DNA of 64,000 nucleotides, taken from CAZGMJ01 sp964526785 (lineage in GTDB: Bacteria; Planctomycetota; Phycisphaerae; Sedimentisphaerales; Anaerobacaceae). Shown here in pieces: positions 38,157 to 47,621 of the stretch. The stretch lies in assembly GCA_964526785.1 (NCBI GenBank), contig CAZGMJ010000004.1, forward strand, positions 1 to 64,000. Reading direction: 5' to 3'. Within the stretch, counting starts at the first letter, position 1; each line of letters starts with the position of its first letter. The notes beneath the pieces are model-generated. The model was not told the DNA's origin and did no database searches. It was given only the letters and a program-made list of their open reading frames with translations. Both the position numbers and the translations under genes were made by a program.

Positions 38157-40445
38157 CTACGGCTGCAAGGATCGATGTACCTGATAATACATCTGAAGGG
38201 ATTCCGCAATGGCGCGGGCGAGTTTTTCGTCCTGCGCCCGGCGGGCCAGGGCGAGCGCCTTTTCGGCGTGGGCGATGGCTTTGGCAAAATCTCTCTGCTG
38301 TGCGTAGGCCGAGGCGAAGGTGTTGTGGAGAACGGGGGAGGTATCGATCTGAGGCGTGGCGGCGACCGCTTTGCGATAGCAGTCCATTGCACGTGCAAGC
38401 TGTCCCTGCACGGCGAACACCTCGGCGAGCTTGTAGCGCGCCTCGGCGTCGGCCGGACGTATCTCCAGCGCGCGAACAAGGTGATGTTGCGCCTCGTCGA
38501 GCTTTCCGGTGAGCATGTACGCCATGCCGAGAGCCCGGTACAGGTTGCCGGGATCGTATTGTTTGTCGATACTCCTGCTCAGCCCGGTGACCGCCTTCGA
38601 CAAGTGCACGATCGCCTGGTCCATTTTGCCCTGATGCAGCAGCGCCATTCCAACGTCGTGCTGAACGCGCGGGTCCTCGGGGGCGAGTTCCAACGCCTTG
38701 AGATAGTGTTGGAAGCCCTTCTCGAACCGGCCTTTGGCGTTGTAGAGAAGGAAGCCGAGCCGTCTGTGCGCCGATGCGTTGTTCGGATTGAGTTCGAGGG
38801 CGTTGCGATACTCGGCAATGGCATTGTCCGTATCGCCGGCCATGAAGAACTGGTTGCCGGCCCGCACGAAGGAGTAGTCGTCGAGGAATTCCTCGTGGAT
38901 GCGTCGAATAGCGTGCGACTGAGTATTCACGAACTCGGGGATATTGGCCGCTCCGTCGGGGCGGGTGAAGTGCGACAGAAGGACGGGCGGGGTGCTGCGT
39001 CCCTGCTCGTCGATATGGGTCAGCATCAACTGGGTGTACGGCGAGTACGCCTTGGACGCGAAGACGAGCCACTTGCCGTTGGGCGACCAACTGTGCCAGG
39101 AATTCATGCGGTCGGTATTGCACTCGAGGCGCCGGGCGGAACCTCCCTCGGCGGGTATGATAAACAGTTCGCTGTCCGGCTGGAGCAGCATATAGCTGTC
39201 CGCCCTGCAGAAGACGATCCATTTGCCGTCCGGCGAATACTTGGCGAAGAAGTTGCTCATGCCGTTGTTGGAGGCGCCTTCGATAGGTTCAGCCGTTGCC
39301 CCCCTGCCGCCGTTGAACGCGACTCGATAGAGATCGAAACGAAACGGTTTGCCGTCTTCGAGGAATTCCCTGCACTCTTCTCTGGTCAGCAGGACCTTGC
39401 CCTCTCCGGCGGTGTTCTCAAGATCGTAGGCCTCGGCTCGCGCAAAGACAATGTACTTGCCGTCGGGACTCCACACCGGATTGCTCTGGACATAATTGGG
39501 ATCATCCGCGCCGGGCAGCGCGCGGTACGTGCCCTCGACCGTGTCATAGACGCAGAGAATACCCTTGAGCGGGAAGAAGAGCTGCGAGAATGCGATGTCC
39601 GGCCGGGGGACAAATACCGATTTGTCCTTGACCGTGCTGACCACATAGCGGCCGTCCGGCGATATCTGCGACAGCAGCCCGAACGTTTGCTCGCCGTCTT
39701 CTTTCCTGTAGTCATTCCATGTAATGATATCGCTGGTGGCGAGCTTCATTTCCTCGGCGACATTTGTGATGACATACGAGCCTTTGCTGTTGGCGTAGTC
39801 GATGTCCATGGCGAGTTTGTCGCCTTCGCTGCTGAAGGAGTGACAGTTGCCGCAGACGGGCAGGCCTTCGAGCACGACGGGCGGATCGGTCGATGCGATA
39901 TCGCCGAACCTCCATTTGATCCTGGAGGGGTCTTTCACGGCGTCCTCGAAAGGCAGGTTCACTTCCCGATAGAACAGCGGCGCTGCGACCGGATCGCTCG
40001 ATGTTGCAATGCTGCACGCCGCGGCCGAGAGCACGTCAGCGGGATTGAGCCAGCGGATGCCCAGAATCGTCACGGTTGCCGGGCGTTCGAGCGAACGCTG
40101 CTTGATCTGCTCCCACTGCGGTACAGACGGTTCCCACGACGGGCGTTTCACCAGTGTCTGTATCGGGGCTCTTTTGTCGTCGAATGCAACGCGGACGACC
40201 CAGCGATCGGCCTTCGTATCGGCGTCCGTCCATTTGAACACGGGAGGAACGATTTCCTTCGGGAAGAGGGTGCCGTTTCGGGGATAGTCGATCACCAGTT
40301 CCCGGCAGGCATCTCCGTTTCTGTATGCTGCGAGGGCCGGAGCAATGCGCGGCCGCCACAGACTGAAAGACAACAGACCGATCCCAATGACGGCAACAAC
40401 CGCCAAAGCCACCCCAATGATACGTCGCTTGCCAGGCGTGTGCAT
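38157..40445 (-). CDS. TolB-like propeller protein with CxxCH motif and C-terminal TPRs
   Basis: 762 aa. One N-terminal membrane anchor (VALAVVAVIGIGLLSF), then a beta-rich segment with a single haem-type motif CGNCH (C198, C201, H202) in VCGNCHSFSSEGDKLA. PD40/WD-like blades follow (SPDGRYVVSTVKD, SPDGKYIVFARAE, SPDGKWIVFCRAD, SPNGKWLVFASKA), then TPR repeats from about 535 to the end (NALELNPNNASAHRRLG, LELAPEDPRVQHDVGM). Whether haem is bound is uncertain, since an isolated CxxCH can also bind metal. It is cotranscribed with the membrane/SpeE-like/TPR fusion; both end in TPRs, so they may form one envelope complex. Confidence 0.8.
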   Translation of the reverse strand: MHTPGKRRIIGVALAVVAVIGIGLLSFSLWRPRIAPALAAYRNGDACRELVIDYPRNGTLFPKEIVPPVFKWTDADTKADRWVVRVAFDDKRAPIQTLVKRPSWEPSVPQWEQIKQRSLERPATVTILGIRWLNPADVLSAAACSIATSSDPVAAPLFYREVNLPFEDAVKDPSRIKWRFGDIASTDPPVVLEGLPVCGNCHSFSSEGDKLAMDIDYANSKGSYVITNVAEEMKLATSDIITWNDYRKEDGEQTFGLLSQISPDGRYVVSTVKDKSVFVPRPDIAFSQLFFPLKGILCVYDTVEGTYRALPGADDPNYVQSNPVWSPDGKYIVFARAEAYDLENTAGEGKVLLTREECREFLEDGKPFRFDLYRVAFNGGRGATAEPIEGASNNGMSNFFAKYSPDGKWIVFCRADSYMLLQPDSELFIIPAEGGSARRLECNTDRMNSWHSWSPNGKWLVFASKAYSPYTQLMLTHIDEQGRSTPPVLLSHFTRPDGAANIPEFVNTQSHAIRRIHEEFLDDYSFVRAGNQFFMAGDTDNAIAEYRNALELNPNNASAHRRLGFLLYNAKGRFEKGFQHYLKALELAPEDPRVQHDVGMALLHQGKMDQAIVHLSKAVTGLSRSIDKQYDPGNLYRALGMAYMLTGKLDEAQHHLVRALEIRPADAEARYKLAEVFAVQGQLARAMDCYRKAVAATPQIDTSPVLHNTFASAYAQQRDFAKAIAHAEKALALARRAQDEKLARAIAESLQMYYQVHRSLQP

Positions 40446-40927
40446 GAATATCCCTCAGACGTGCAAACTTGCATTACGACTTCAGCGGGACAATCCCATC
40501 AGGCCCATCTCGGTTTTACAGACGGCATGGCGAGTCAACGCTGCGGCGCAAGCTCGGCTTACACCTGAAAGACACAACCACACCCCACAAACCCATTATA
40601 GATATCGTGGAGAAACTGGTCAAGCTTTAGTATCCGCCTCAGGGGCGCCGGGCCGATGATTATCGGAGAAACTCTGCATCCGCCGCCAGGCGAGACGGTG
40701 CGAGGCCATGACATCGCCTGCTCAAGCCCCGCGCCAGTCCGCACTGCCCACAGCTATATTGCGGGATTCCGGAGAGGCGGCTTTGGCCGGGGCGCGGCAG
40801 ATGTGGAGGCGCAGCAGGCGAGCGTTTACAGCAGTACATCGGTTTCGGCTCGACGCGCTGCTTTTGCACGCTTTGTGAAACCACAGAGGGCACAGAGAAG
40901 GCAGGTGGCGTGTCCAGGCGGATAGGT
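40446..40927. other. intergenic with a dispersed degenerate repeat
   Basis: No supported gene. The right half (40847-40900) is a degenerate copy of a sequence that recurs at 59171-59224. Confidence 0.45.
40847..40900 (+). repeat. dispersed intergenic repeat, copy A1
   Basis: Begins GGCTCGACGCGCTGCTTTTG and ends near GCACAGAGAAG. It aligns along its length with 59171-59224 with substitutions and a two-base gap. Confidence 0.55.
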
Positions 40928-43717
40928 TCAGTTTTCGTTCGGGCTGTATGTGCCCAGCCAGTTCTGACACAAGCGAGAGAGGTCCCAAGGAGTTACGAAG
41001 CCGTCGTCGTCGATGTCGCCGGTGAGTTGTCGGCCGGACTTGCCATAGTTTCGGGCCAGCAAGGCGAAGTCGCGAAGGTCCACAGATTCATCGACATTGA
41101 TGTCGGCTGTGTCAGGGTCGATGGCTATTGGTACGAGACAAGACTCCAATTCAGTGACATCATATTCCACTTCTCCGTTGTTGTCACCATGGAGTTCTAC
41201 TTTACCGAAGAATCGTGTTTCAAGCACATTGATGCATGAGTTTCCTTTTGCATGGCCCAGCAACTTGGGATTCGTGAACAGCCTTCTTGATTCTACGATT
41301 TGCCCGTCGTCAGATATGGTGGCCAGAAACCCTTCCCATGGACAACAACTGTTGTATGAGAGATAGTAGTTTGAACCCATGTGGCTCAATTCAACTTGAC
41401 GGACTTCCCCGCGATCATCCACGATTATCTTGCTTTCGGGAAGAAACTCGCCATCTGTTGTGGCGAGGCAGAAATAGACTGCATGTTGACCGGCGATCTC
41501 CTGAGAAACCCAGGCCAGTCCGATATTCTTCCCCGAACATGCAACCGTTGGTTTTGTGCAGGCGAATTCCAAGGGGAGTGATCTTGAAGACAGTTTGTTG
41601 CCTGTATTATGTTCAATACGCGCAAGATGAAGCAACTTATCATCCTGCCATGTTACCACGTACTCCTGTCCGGTCCAAGCCACACCGGGACGCTGCCCAC
41701 ACCCAAGACCCTGCGCATTGCGGAGGGCGTTCAGATTTCCGTCCGCTGAAAGTATCCCGCAACTCATCCGTGAGTTACATGGTGATGGACCCCAGTTGAT
41801 ATGGGGCCCTTCGAAGACTACGAGATACTCATTTTCTCCATAGACTATGGCAGGAGACCGAGTGTTCTTTTCAAGATGGAGCCCAAACTCATCCAGTGTT
41901 TGCCCATCGCGACCCAAACGCTTTATCACTACTCCATTATCCGTCCGCCAGGCTGCGACCCAACATCCGGTGCCCCACACCAAGGCCGGCCTGGGAGCGT
42001 CTCCGGCCTGGGGCGACAACTCAACGGATGGGCCACGACGCCGTCCATCTGCTGAAATTGACTGGAATGTGACGCTACGCTTGCCGGATTCACCGGTTGG
42101 AACTAACGCGCCATACTCCTTGCCGTTCCAGGAAATGGCAAGCCTGTAACGATTGGTGACACTGCTATTAAGGTCTGCGATCTTGTTATATGTAGGTGCC
42201 TGACTCGGATGTGAAAACGGTTTGATACCCCAGGAGATAATGCCTGTAGGTAACTCGTCCCGCTTAAGTGGAGCAGTGTCGTTCGGCACGAGACGATAGA
42301 ACTGTGAAGGATCATAGCGTTTCCAGGTCTTATTATACGGGCGACCAGGATGCATTGAGAATCCCCAGTGGTCACCTAGCCAACAGTATCCGGTGATAAC
42401 TCGTCCATGGCCGCCGCCGAATTGTTCGACTGGCCTGCCAGCATCAATTTCCGATACGATCAATTCATATAGCTTGGGCGGATCAGCCCACGATGCCCCT
42501 TGCTCCCTAAACCACGCATCTATGTCTCTTCTATGGAAATATGTCATATCGACACCGAAATATCGGCATACTCTATCTTCAGTTGGTCTACCCTTTATCT
42601 GCCTGTTTGTTCCAGTTGGATCATTCTTCCAGTCACGTCGGGCTGCTATGAGGAGTTTCTCAACGAATTTTGCGACACAATCTACCCTTGGGTCATCAAG
42701 ACCAAGGCCTCTGACTGCAGGGAGCATGTCATTCCATTCAATTTCCTCGTCGTAATCAGCAATCATCCGATCATTGGGGTCATTGGGATCAGAATCTACC
42801 TGATTCGCGTCGTGGCGCCAGTACCAATACGATCCATGGCTTGTCAAATCCTGCTGCATCGAGTGGTACCGGATAATCATCGCATACGCCACATCTTCAC
42901 AAGCCCATGATTGATGCTCACGCTCGTTCTTCTTGGGAAGGAATTTGTTATACTCTACTGACGGATCCTCCGCTGACTGATCCCAATATATCGGAAAATC
43001 CAGGACGTGCGGATCGCCCTTGTTGGGGTCGTATGGTTCGCAGATGCGGTAGCCGAGGCGTTCTTCTGATTCCAGTTCTTTTACATCTTTCAGATATGTG
43101 TCGGCAGTGAGAAGGTTGTTGTTGACATCGACAATATCCCCGGTGTCGATTCCTGGATTAGCGCCCAAGGCGTTAACATCGCGGACCCAATTCCTGTACA
43201 GTCGAAGTTCATTCAGATGAACCAAGTCCCGCAATGGCTCTATGTTTCTGATGCAATTCTCACTCAAATCGAGTTTCTCCAGCTTCGTTAGTTTCTCGAT
43301 AGCGTTGACGTCTGTGATGAAGTTACGATGAAGATCGAGGTCGATGAGATTTGTGAGCTGTGCGAGGGGGCTTATGTCAGTGAGGTAATTCTTGTGCAAT
43401 TCGAGCTTGGTCAATTGCGAGAGACGGGCCAATGGCAATACATCACTGATTCGATTCTCGCCGAGCTTCAGGGTGGTCAGATGTGTGCATGCCCGCAGAC
43501 CTTCGAGCTTACATATGCCTCTTTCCGTGGCATCGAGTTCCGTGAGACCGACGAGGTCGTCAGTTGTAATGGGGGGCTGGTCTTTTCCGATCTTGGCGAG
43601 TATCGCCTGTTCCAGGTTGGGGTCGGGGAAGACGACTTCCGTTGCCTGAGCCGGGGCGGGCAAGAGGGCAAGCAGGCACGCGGCAGCGGATATCAATGCT
43701 GACCGACAGGCTATCAT
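40928..43717 (-). CDS. secreted LRR protein with C39-like cysteine peptidase domain and C-terminal dockerin
   Basis: 929 aa from the ATG at 43717, chosen because AGGAGGAG precedes it and a signal peptide follows (LISAAACLLALLPAPAQA). About 35-190 are internalin-type leucine-rich repeats (LTTLKLGENRISDVLPLARL, LTKLELHKNYLTDISPLAQL). About 240-480 form a papain-like C39_2 domain: nucleophile Cys in QSWACEDVAYAM, His in GGGHGRVITGYCW, and DHWGFSMHPGR. A beta-propeller-like stretch follows. The last 60 residues are a type I dockerin with two calcium loops (DINVDESVDLRDFALLA and DIDDDGFVTPWDLSRLC). It probably binds a cohesin or cell surface and cleaves peptides outside the cell. Promoter at 43772-43800. 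Confidence 0.85.
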   Translation of the reverse strand: MIACRSALISAAACLLALLPAPAQATEVVFPDPNLEQAILAKIGKDQPPITTDDLVGLTELDATERGICKLEGLRACTHLTTLKLGENRISDVLPLARLSQLTKLELHKNYLTDISPLAQLTNLIDLDLHRNFITDVNAIEKLTKLEKLDLSENCIRNIEPLRDLVHLNELRLYRNWVRDVNALGANPGIDTGDIVDVNNNLLTADTYLKDVKELESEERLGYRICEPYDPNKGDPHVLDFPIYWDQSAEDPSVEYNKFLPKKNEREHQSWACEDVAYAMIIRYHSMQQDLTSHGSYWYWRHDANQVDSDPNDPNDRMIADYDEEIEWNDMLPAVRGLGLDDPRVDCVAKFVEKLLIAARRDWKNDPTGTNRQIKGRPTEDRVCRYFGVDMTYFHRRDIDAWFREQGASWADPPKLYELIVSEIDAGRPVEQFGGGHGRVITGYCWLGDHWGFSMHPGRPYNKTWKRYDPSQFYRLVPNDTAPLKRDELPTGIISWGIKPFSHPSQAPTYNKIADLNSSVTNRYRLAISWNGKEYGALVPTGESGKRSVTFQSISADGRRRGPSVELSPQAGDAPRPALVWGTGCWVAAWRTDNGVVIKRLGRDGQTLDEFGLHLEKNTRSPAIVYGENEYLVVFEGPHINWGPSPCNSRMSCGILSADGNLNALRNAQGLGCGQRPGVAWTGQEYVVTWQDDKLLHLARIEHNTGNKLSSRSLPLEFACTKPTVACSGKNIGLAWVSQEIAGQHAVYFCLATTDGEFLPESKIIVDDRGEVRQVELSHMGSNYYLSYNSCCPWEGFLATISDDGQIVESRRLFTNPKLLGHAKGNSCINVLETRFFGKVELHGDNNGEVEYDVTELESCLVPIAIDPDTADINVDESVDLRDFALLARNYGKSGRQLTGDIDDDGFVTPWDLSRLCQNWLGTYSPNEN

Positions 43718-43771
43718 TGCGGTGACTCTCCTCCTGAGAGGCCAACGAACATATCTCTGGATCATAATTTG

Positions 43772-43800
43772 ATTATAGCGAATTGACTCTGTAGAGTAAA
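43772..43800 (-). promoter_or_regulatory. sigma-70 promoter of the LRR-dockerin gene
   Basis: TTTACT and a perfect TATAAT on the minus strand are 17 bases apart. Transcription would start near 43765, leaving about 48 bases of leader before the ATG at 43717, which supports that start over the earlier in-frame ATG at 43765. Confidence 0.75.
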
Positions 43801-43835
43801 GGGCAGAGGCGGGGAAATTGGCGATTGAAGGGTCT

Positions 43836-43889
43836 GGATTCGCCGGCCGTTCTACTTTGCTGAGGACAGGCTCTTGGTCCCGGATCGGG
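43836..43889 (-). repeat. dispersed intergenic repeat, copy B1
   Basis: On the minus strand it reads CCCGATCCGGGAC, then AGCCTGTCCT, GAACGG and GAATCC, colinear with 59082-59134 (plus strand) with a few substitutions and single-base gaps. Confidence 0.65.
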
Positions 43890-43925
43890 TGCGAGACGAA
43901 CTTGCAATGGCAGTGCGGCTTTGGC

Positions 43926-44849
43926 TCAGTCGTTCTGCGGGTCGGGCTTATCCTCAGCAGACGGGGGGCTTTCGATCGGCCTGAAGCCCTGCAACGAGTA
44001 ATGCATGCCGATATATCCGTCTTTGTCGGGGTCGTTCGGGTCGAACGAGTCCCGGGTCCACTGCCCGCCGGAGCCGTCGCCGTTGTCGTCGAACATGGAC
44101 CCTTCGGTATACCGGTGTTTCGCAACCCAGATGTACGCCTCGGTAATGCTCACGTGGCCGTCGCCGTCCCGATCGGCCGGGTATCTGGCGGGCTCCAACT
44201 CATGTTTGGGATTCATCCATCGATCGCAGTGCGGCGGTCCGGCAAGCGCGAAGGCGATATTCTCGGCCCAGGGCCAGTTGTTGTTGGTTCCGGGATCCGT
44301 TGAGGTCGTTGTGATGACGCCCTTTCGAGAAATATCATCCACGACAGCGCCGCTGAGGCAGGGCTGGTATACTCCGATGATTCGTTTGGCCTCTATCGGA
44401 GCCATCCAGCGAGCCAGCGTCGCATGTTCGATCGGCCGGCCCGCCGTGGTGAACGTCGAGGCGTGGCCGTGGCTGATCCAGAAGATGTAGAGCAGGTCCC
44501 GGCGAGTACAAACCGACTTCGCCCACCGATAGGCCTTTTCGATGTTCGTCTCGGACGCCCGGTCGAATACGATATCGGGATGGCTCTCGGCGTATCGGCT
44601 CGGGGCCAGAAAGCGAATGTGCTGCCCGGCGAACCCCATCTGACGAAGATAGCCGTACATCGAACTCGTAACGGGCCAGAAGTATTTGTCGCTGTTCCTG
44701 CCGTCACTCATAACAATGATTGCGTATCGAGCCCGATACGGCCGCCAGCCGCTATTGTCTGACGGCTGTTGCTGCTCGCGAGCATCCATCGCGACGGCCG
44801 CCAGCAATGCGATGATGACAACCGGAATATGTGCGACTCTGCGTTTCAT
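43926..44849 (-). CDS. caspase-fold (C13-like) cysteine peptidase with EF-hand loops, secreted
   Basis: 307 aa from the Met of MKRRVAHIPVVIIALLAAVA (signal peptide). The clan CD pattern is present: strand YAIIVMSDG, then YIFWISHGHA with catalytic His127, and IGVYQPCLSGAV with nucleophile Cys164. The C-terminal third has calcium loops of the DxDxDG type (DRDGDGHVSITEAYI, DDNGDGSGG, DPDKDGYIG). It would cleave after a specific residue, possibly in a calcium-dependent way; the substrate is unknown. It lies just upstream of the LRR-dockerin gene on the same strand, but that gene has its own promoter. Confidence 0.8.
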   Translation of the reverse strand: MKRRVAHIPVVIIALLAAVAMDAREQQQPSDNSGWRPYRARYAIIVMSDGRNSDKYFWPVTSSMYGYLRQMGFAGQHIRFLAPSRYAESHPDIVFDRASETNIEKAYRWAKSVCTRRDLLYIFWISHGHASTFTTAGRPIEHATLARWMAPIEAKRIIGVYQPCLSGAVVDDISRKGVITTTSTDPGTNNNWPWAENIAFALAGPPHCDRWMNPKHELEPARYPADRDGDGHVSITEAYIWVAKHRYTEGSMFDDNGDGSGGQWTRDSFDPNDPDKDGYIGMHYSLQGFRPIESPPSAEDKPDPQND

Positions 44850-45075
44850 ATTTTCCTCTGATTCGGTCGTGTTCTGCCTTTGGCTGCACGCGGTGTTGCC
44901 TGCCACACCGACCAGCATACAACCATCCGATGCCGCGCACAAGCGCCGCAGCCGCCGTCATAGCGAAAGAGGATAGCAACCGAACCGGAGCGTTCCGCCG
45001 GCCGAACCGCTTGCGGGGCTTCGGTCCGTAAATGCGATTGTCAAACACCGGCCGATGCGGTACGTTATACGCGCC

Positions 45076-45158
45076 GGCCGAGTGGCGGAATGGCAGACGC
45101 TGGGGACTTAAAATCCCCTGCCCGCAAGGGCGTGTGGGTTCGAATCCCACCTCGGCTA
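45076..45158 (+). tRNA. tRNA-Leu (anticodon TAA)
   Basis: Acceptor GGCCGAG/CTCGGCT, D arm region GGCGGAATGGCAGACGC, anticodon stem GGGGA/TCCCC around CTTAAAA with anticodon TAA, long variable arm typical of class II tRNAs, T arm GTGGG-TTCGAAT-CCCAC, and A73. CCA is not encoded. Confidence 0.95.
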
Positions 45159-45253
45159 TTGCTTTTTGTGTGCCGGGGCGGTCTTGCAGACAGCGACCGA
45201 CAGGCCTTCCCGTAATTCTGCAGAAGATATCGAGCAGCGGCTTGCTGAGAAGA

Positions 45254-47362
45254 GTGCTTCATACGAACACAAGTGGGACGCCGGCAGCCAGGATACTTGC
45301 TTTGTTCGCTCTGGCGATCGGCGGCCTGTGCGCATGCGCGCACGGGCAGGCAGAGGCTGAGAGCAACGGCGCCGGACCGTGGCCTCAGTGGCGCGGGCCG
45401 GACGGTCTGGGGGTGTATGACGACGGTGCGCTGCCTGTCTCGTGGTCGCAGGACAGTTCGAACGTTCTATGGAAGACGAAGATCCCGGGCGAGGGGGTCT
45501 CTTCGCCGATCATAAGCAACGAACGGGTGATCGTAACGACCGCGTACGAGAGCACGGGCGTGGCAAAGCTGCAGCGCGTGGTGTCCCGGGCGGGCATCGC
45601 CTTGACGGTGCTGGTCGCCATTGCACTGATCGCTCGACTCACTTGCAACGACAAGCCGTGCGATGCCCGGTGGTGGCGGCGGGGACTGAGCCTGCTGGTG
45701 ACGCTCTGCTTTGTGGCTCTCGCGCTTGTTGTCACTGCCTTTCGGCCGACCGCTCAATCGTTGTTCGAAACGGTGGGAGACGCCTTTGCACGCCTGGGGC
45801 TCACGGACATGGAGCATCTGTGGTCGCTGCAGGAGGGGGTGGTTGCGGGGGTGTGGCTGACGTCGGGCTTTGTTGCGGTGCTCGGGCTGGCGGCTGTGGC
45901 GGTGCAGTGGCGGGCGCGGTCGCTGTGGCGACTGGCGAGCACGGGAGATGTGATCATCGGAGCGGTTCTCGTCGTCGTGCTGACACCGCCCGATCAGTGG
46001 ACCGAGGCGACGGAATGGTGGGAACGGGTAATATTCGTGCTGCCGGGACTGGCGATTGCGATGGTATTGCTCGCGACGTATCTGCGCGTAAGACCACCTG
46101 AGGAGCAGGCCGAGACGGACAAGCAGGCCGATGCACGAGGTGCAGGCACCGGCGTGCTGGATCGCTTGAGCCGGGTCGAGTTTCGCTGGAAACATCAGTG
46201 GATGTGGGAGGCCGGCGGTGTATGGACGGTGATTTCAGTGGTGCTGCTGCTGTTGCTGGCGGCGCTGGTCTTTATCCCGCCGAATTTCATCGAACCGAGG
46301 CTCGGGGTGCGCCGGGCGGTTGTGTGCGCGGATTTCGAAACGGGCGATATTCTGTGGAATCGAGCGGTCTTTACGGCGCCGGCCGAGCGGATACACAGCG
46401 ACAACACGTATGCCACCCCAACCGCGGCCACGGACGGCGAGCGTATCGTCGCCAATTTCGGAGTGGGCGTGGTATGCCTGGATTTCGAGGGGCGCCAGTT
46501 ATGGAAGCAGCGGGACCACAGCTACATTCCGCACAGCCGCTACGGTGCGGCCAGTTCGCCGATTCTGGCGGGCGATCTTGTGATTCTCATACATCAGCAC
46601 GAATTGCGAACGAAAAAGCGGGCGTGGGTGGCGGCATTCGACAAATTCACGGGCGATGAGGTCTGGCGGATTCATCCGGGCCATCTGCGAGACAGCTACT
46701 CCACGCCGATGGTCTACGGGCAGGCGGGGCTGAATCAGGTGATCGTCCCATCGTGGGGCACCGTGACATCATTCCACGCCGAGACGGGGCTGCTGCTCTG
46801 GCGGACGGAGATACCGACGGCCCAACTGGTGGCCAGCCCGGCCCGGTCGGGACAACTGCTCTGCGTCGGCGGCAGCACATGGGGCAAGAACGGCACGGTG
46901 ATGCTCAGGCTCGATGCATCGAATCCGAACGCCGAGCCCGAAATGCTGTGGAGTGCAGAGATGGGTATCGGGGATTGCTCGCCCGTGATCTACGACGGGA
47001 TGCTTTTCACGATTACGGATACGGGGATGCTGACGTGTTACGATGCGGCGACGGGCGCCGTCCACTGGCGGCAGTCACTGCGGCGACTTCGCGTCCAGGG
47101 GCGAAACAGCATCAGAGGCGGCAACCGGTATCTCAGTTCACTGCTGGCGGGCGGCGGCAATGTGTACGCCTTCGACACGGACGGGCTCGCTACGGTCGTC
47201 AAGGCATCGTCGCAGTTCGAAGCAGTCGCAAGAAACAAACTCGATGGACGCTGTTATGCGTCACCCGCGGCGGCGAGGGAACGCCTGGTGCTGCGTATCG
47301 GATCTCATCTCTATTGCATCGGCAGTGCTGCCACCACACCCGAAACCAGTGGTAACAAATGA
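45254..47362 (+). CDS. membrane-anchored PQQ-like beta-propeller protein
   Basis: 702 aa from a GTG at 45254, the best in-frame start after tRNA-Leu; there is no ATG nearby and the Shine-Dalgarno is weak, so the start is uncertain. A signal-like segment (ILALFALAIGGLCACAHG) is followed by PQWRGPDGLG, the usual opening of planctomycete PQQ-propeller proteins. Unusually, four to five membrane segments (AGIALTVLVAIALIARL, GLSLLVTLCFVALALVV, VWLTSGFVAVLGLAAVAV, VVLLLLLAALVFIP) interrupt the propeller after the first blade. The remaining blades carry RAVVCADFETGDILW, GDEVWRIHPGHL and TCYDAATGAVHW. It may bind PQQ or act as a scaffold; function unknown. Confidence 0.8.
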   Translation: MLHTNTSGTPAARILALFALAIGGLCACAHGQAEAESNGAGPWPQWRGPDGLGVYDDGALPVSWSQDSSNVLWKTKIPGEGVSSPIISNERVIVTTAYESTGVAKLQRVVSRAGIALTVLVAIALIARLTCNDKPCDARWWRRGLSLLVTLCFVALALVVTAFRPTAQSLFETVGDAFARLGLTDMEHLWSLQEGVVAGVWLTSGFVAVLGLAAVAVQWRARSLWRLASTGDVIIGAVLVVVLTPPDQWTEATEWWERVIFVLPGLAIAMVLLATYLRVRPPEEQAETDKQADARGAGTGVLDRLSRVEFRWKHQWMWEAGGVWTVISVVLLLLLAALVFIPPNFIEPRLGVRRAVVCADFETGDILWNRAVFTAPAERIHSDNTYATPTAATDGERIVANFGVGVVCLDFEGRQLWKQRDHSYIPHSRYGAASSPILAGDLVILIHQHELRTKKRAWVAAFDKFTGDEVWRIHPGHLRDSYSTPMVYGQAGLNQVIVPSWGTVTSFHAETGLLLWRTEIPTAQLVASPARSGQLLCVGGSTWGKNGTVMLRLDASNPNAEPEMLWSAEMGIGDCSPVIYDGMLFTITDTGMLTCYDAATGAVHWRQSLRRLRVQGRNSIRGGNRYLSSLLAGGGNVYAFDTDGLATVVKASSQFEAVARNKLDGRCYASPAAARERLVLRIGSHLYCIGSAATTPETSGNK

Positions 47363-47455
47363 CGCCGGCACGGCCGCGGCATCAGCGCACGCGGCACGCG
47401 CCCGCACACACACGGCTGGGCACATTCACAATCAACGCACCACATATAGAAAAGA

Positions 47456-47471
47456 GGGCCTCTTGAGGCCC
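47456..47471. terminator. hairpin after the PQQ gene, possible terminator
   Basis: GGGCCTC-TT-GAGGCCC palindrome. A T-rich tract follows only in the minus-strand direction (TCTTTTCT), where no gene ends, so its role is unclear. Confidence 0.3.
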
Positions 47472-47532
47472 ATATATTGGGTGTCCGCCATCTGCATATT
47501 CGGACTTTCGTCTGCCGGGCGGTAATTGAGTG

Positions 47533-47561
47533 TTTACATCGCGAGGCCTTTTCGCTATACT
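47533..47561 (+). promoter_or_regulatory. sigma-70 promoter of the isopropylmalate-synthase-like gene
   Basis: TTTACA and TATACT are 17 bases apart; leader about 54 bases, ending in a TGGAG ribosome site. Confidence 0.65.
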
Positions 47562-47621
47562 GTCGCAGATCACCGTTCGTACGCGGATCACTATATTACT
47601 ATTTCTTTGTAGTGGAGAATT

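Noticed and set aside
47456..47471. Rho-independent terminator for the PQQ gene
   Set aside because: The palindrome is good, but the T tract lies on the wrong side for plus-strand transcription; kept only as a low-confidence hairpin.
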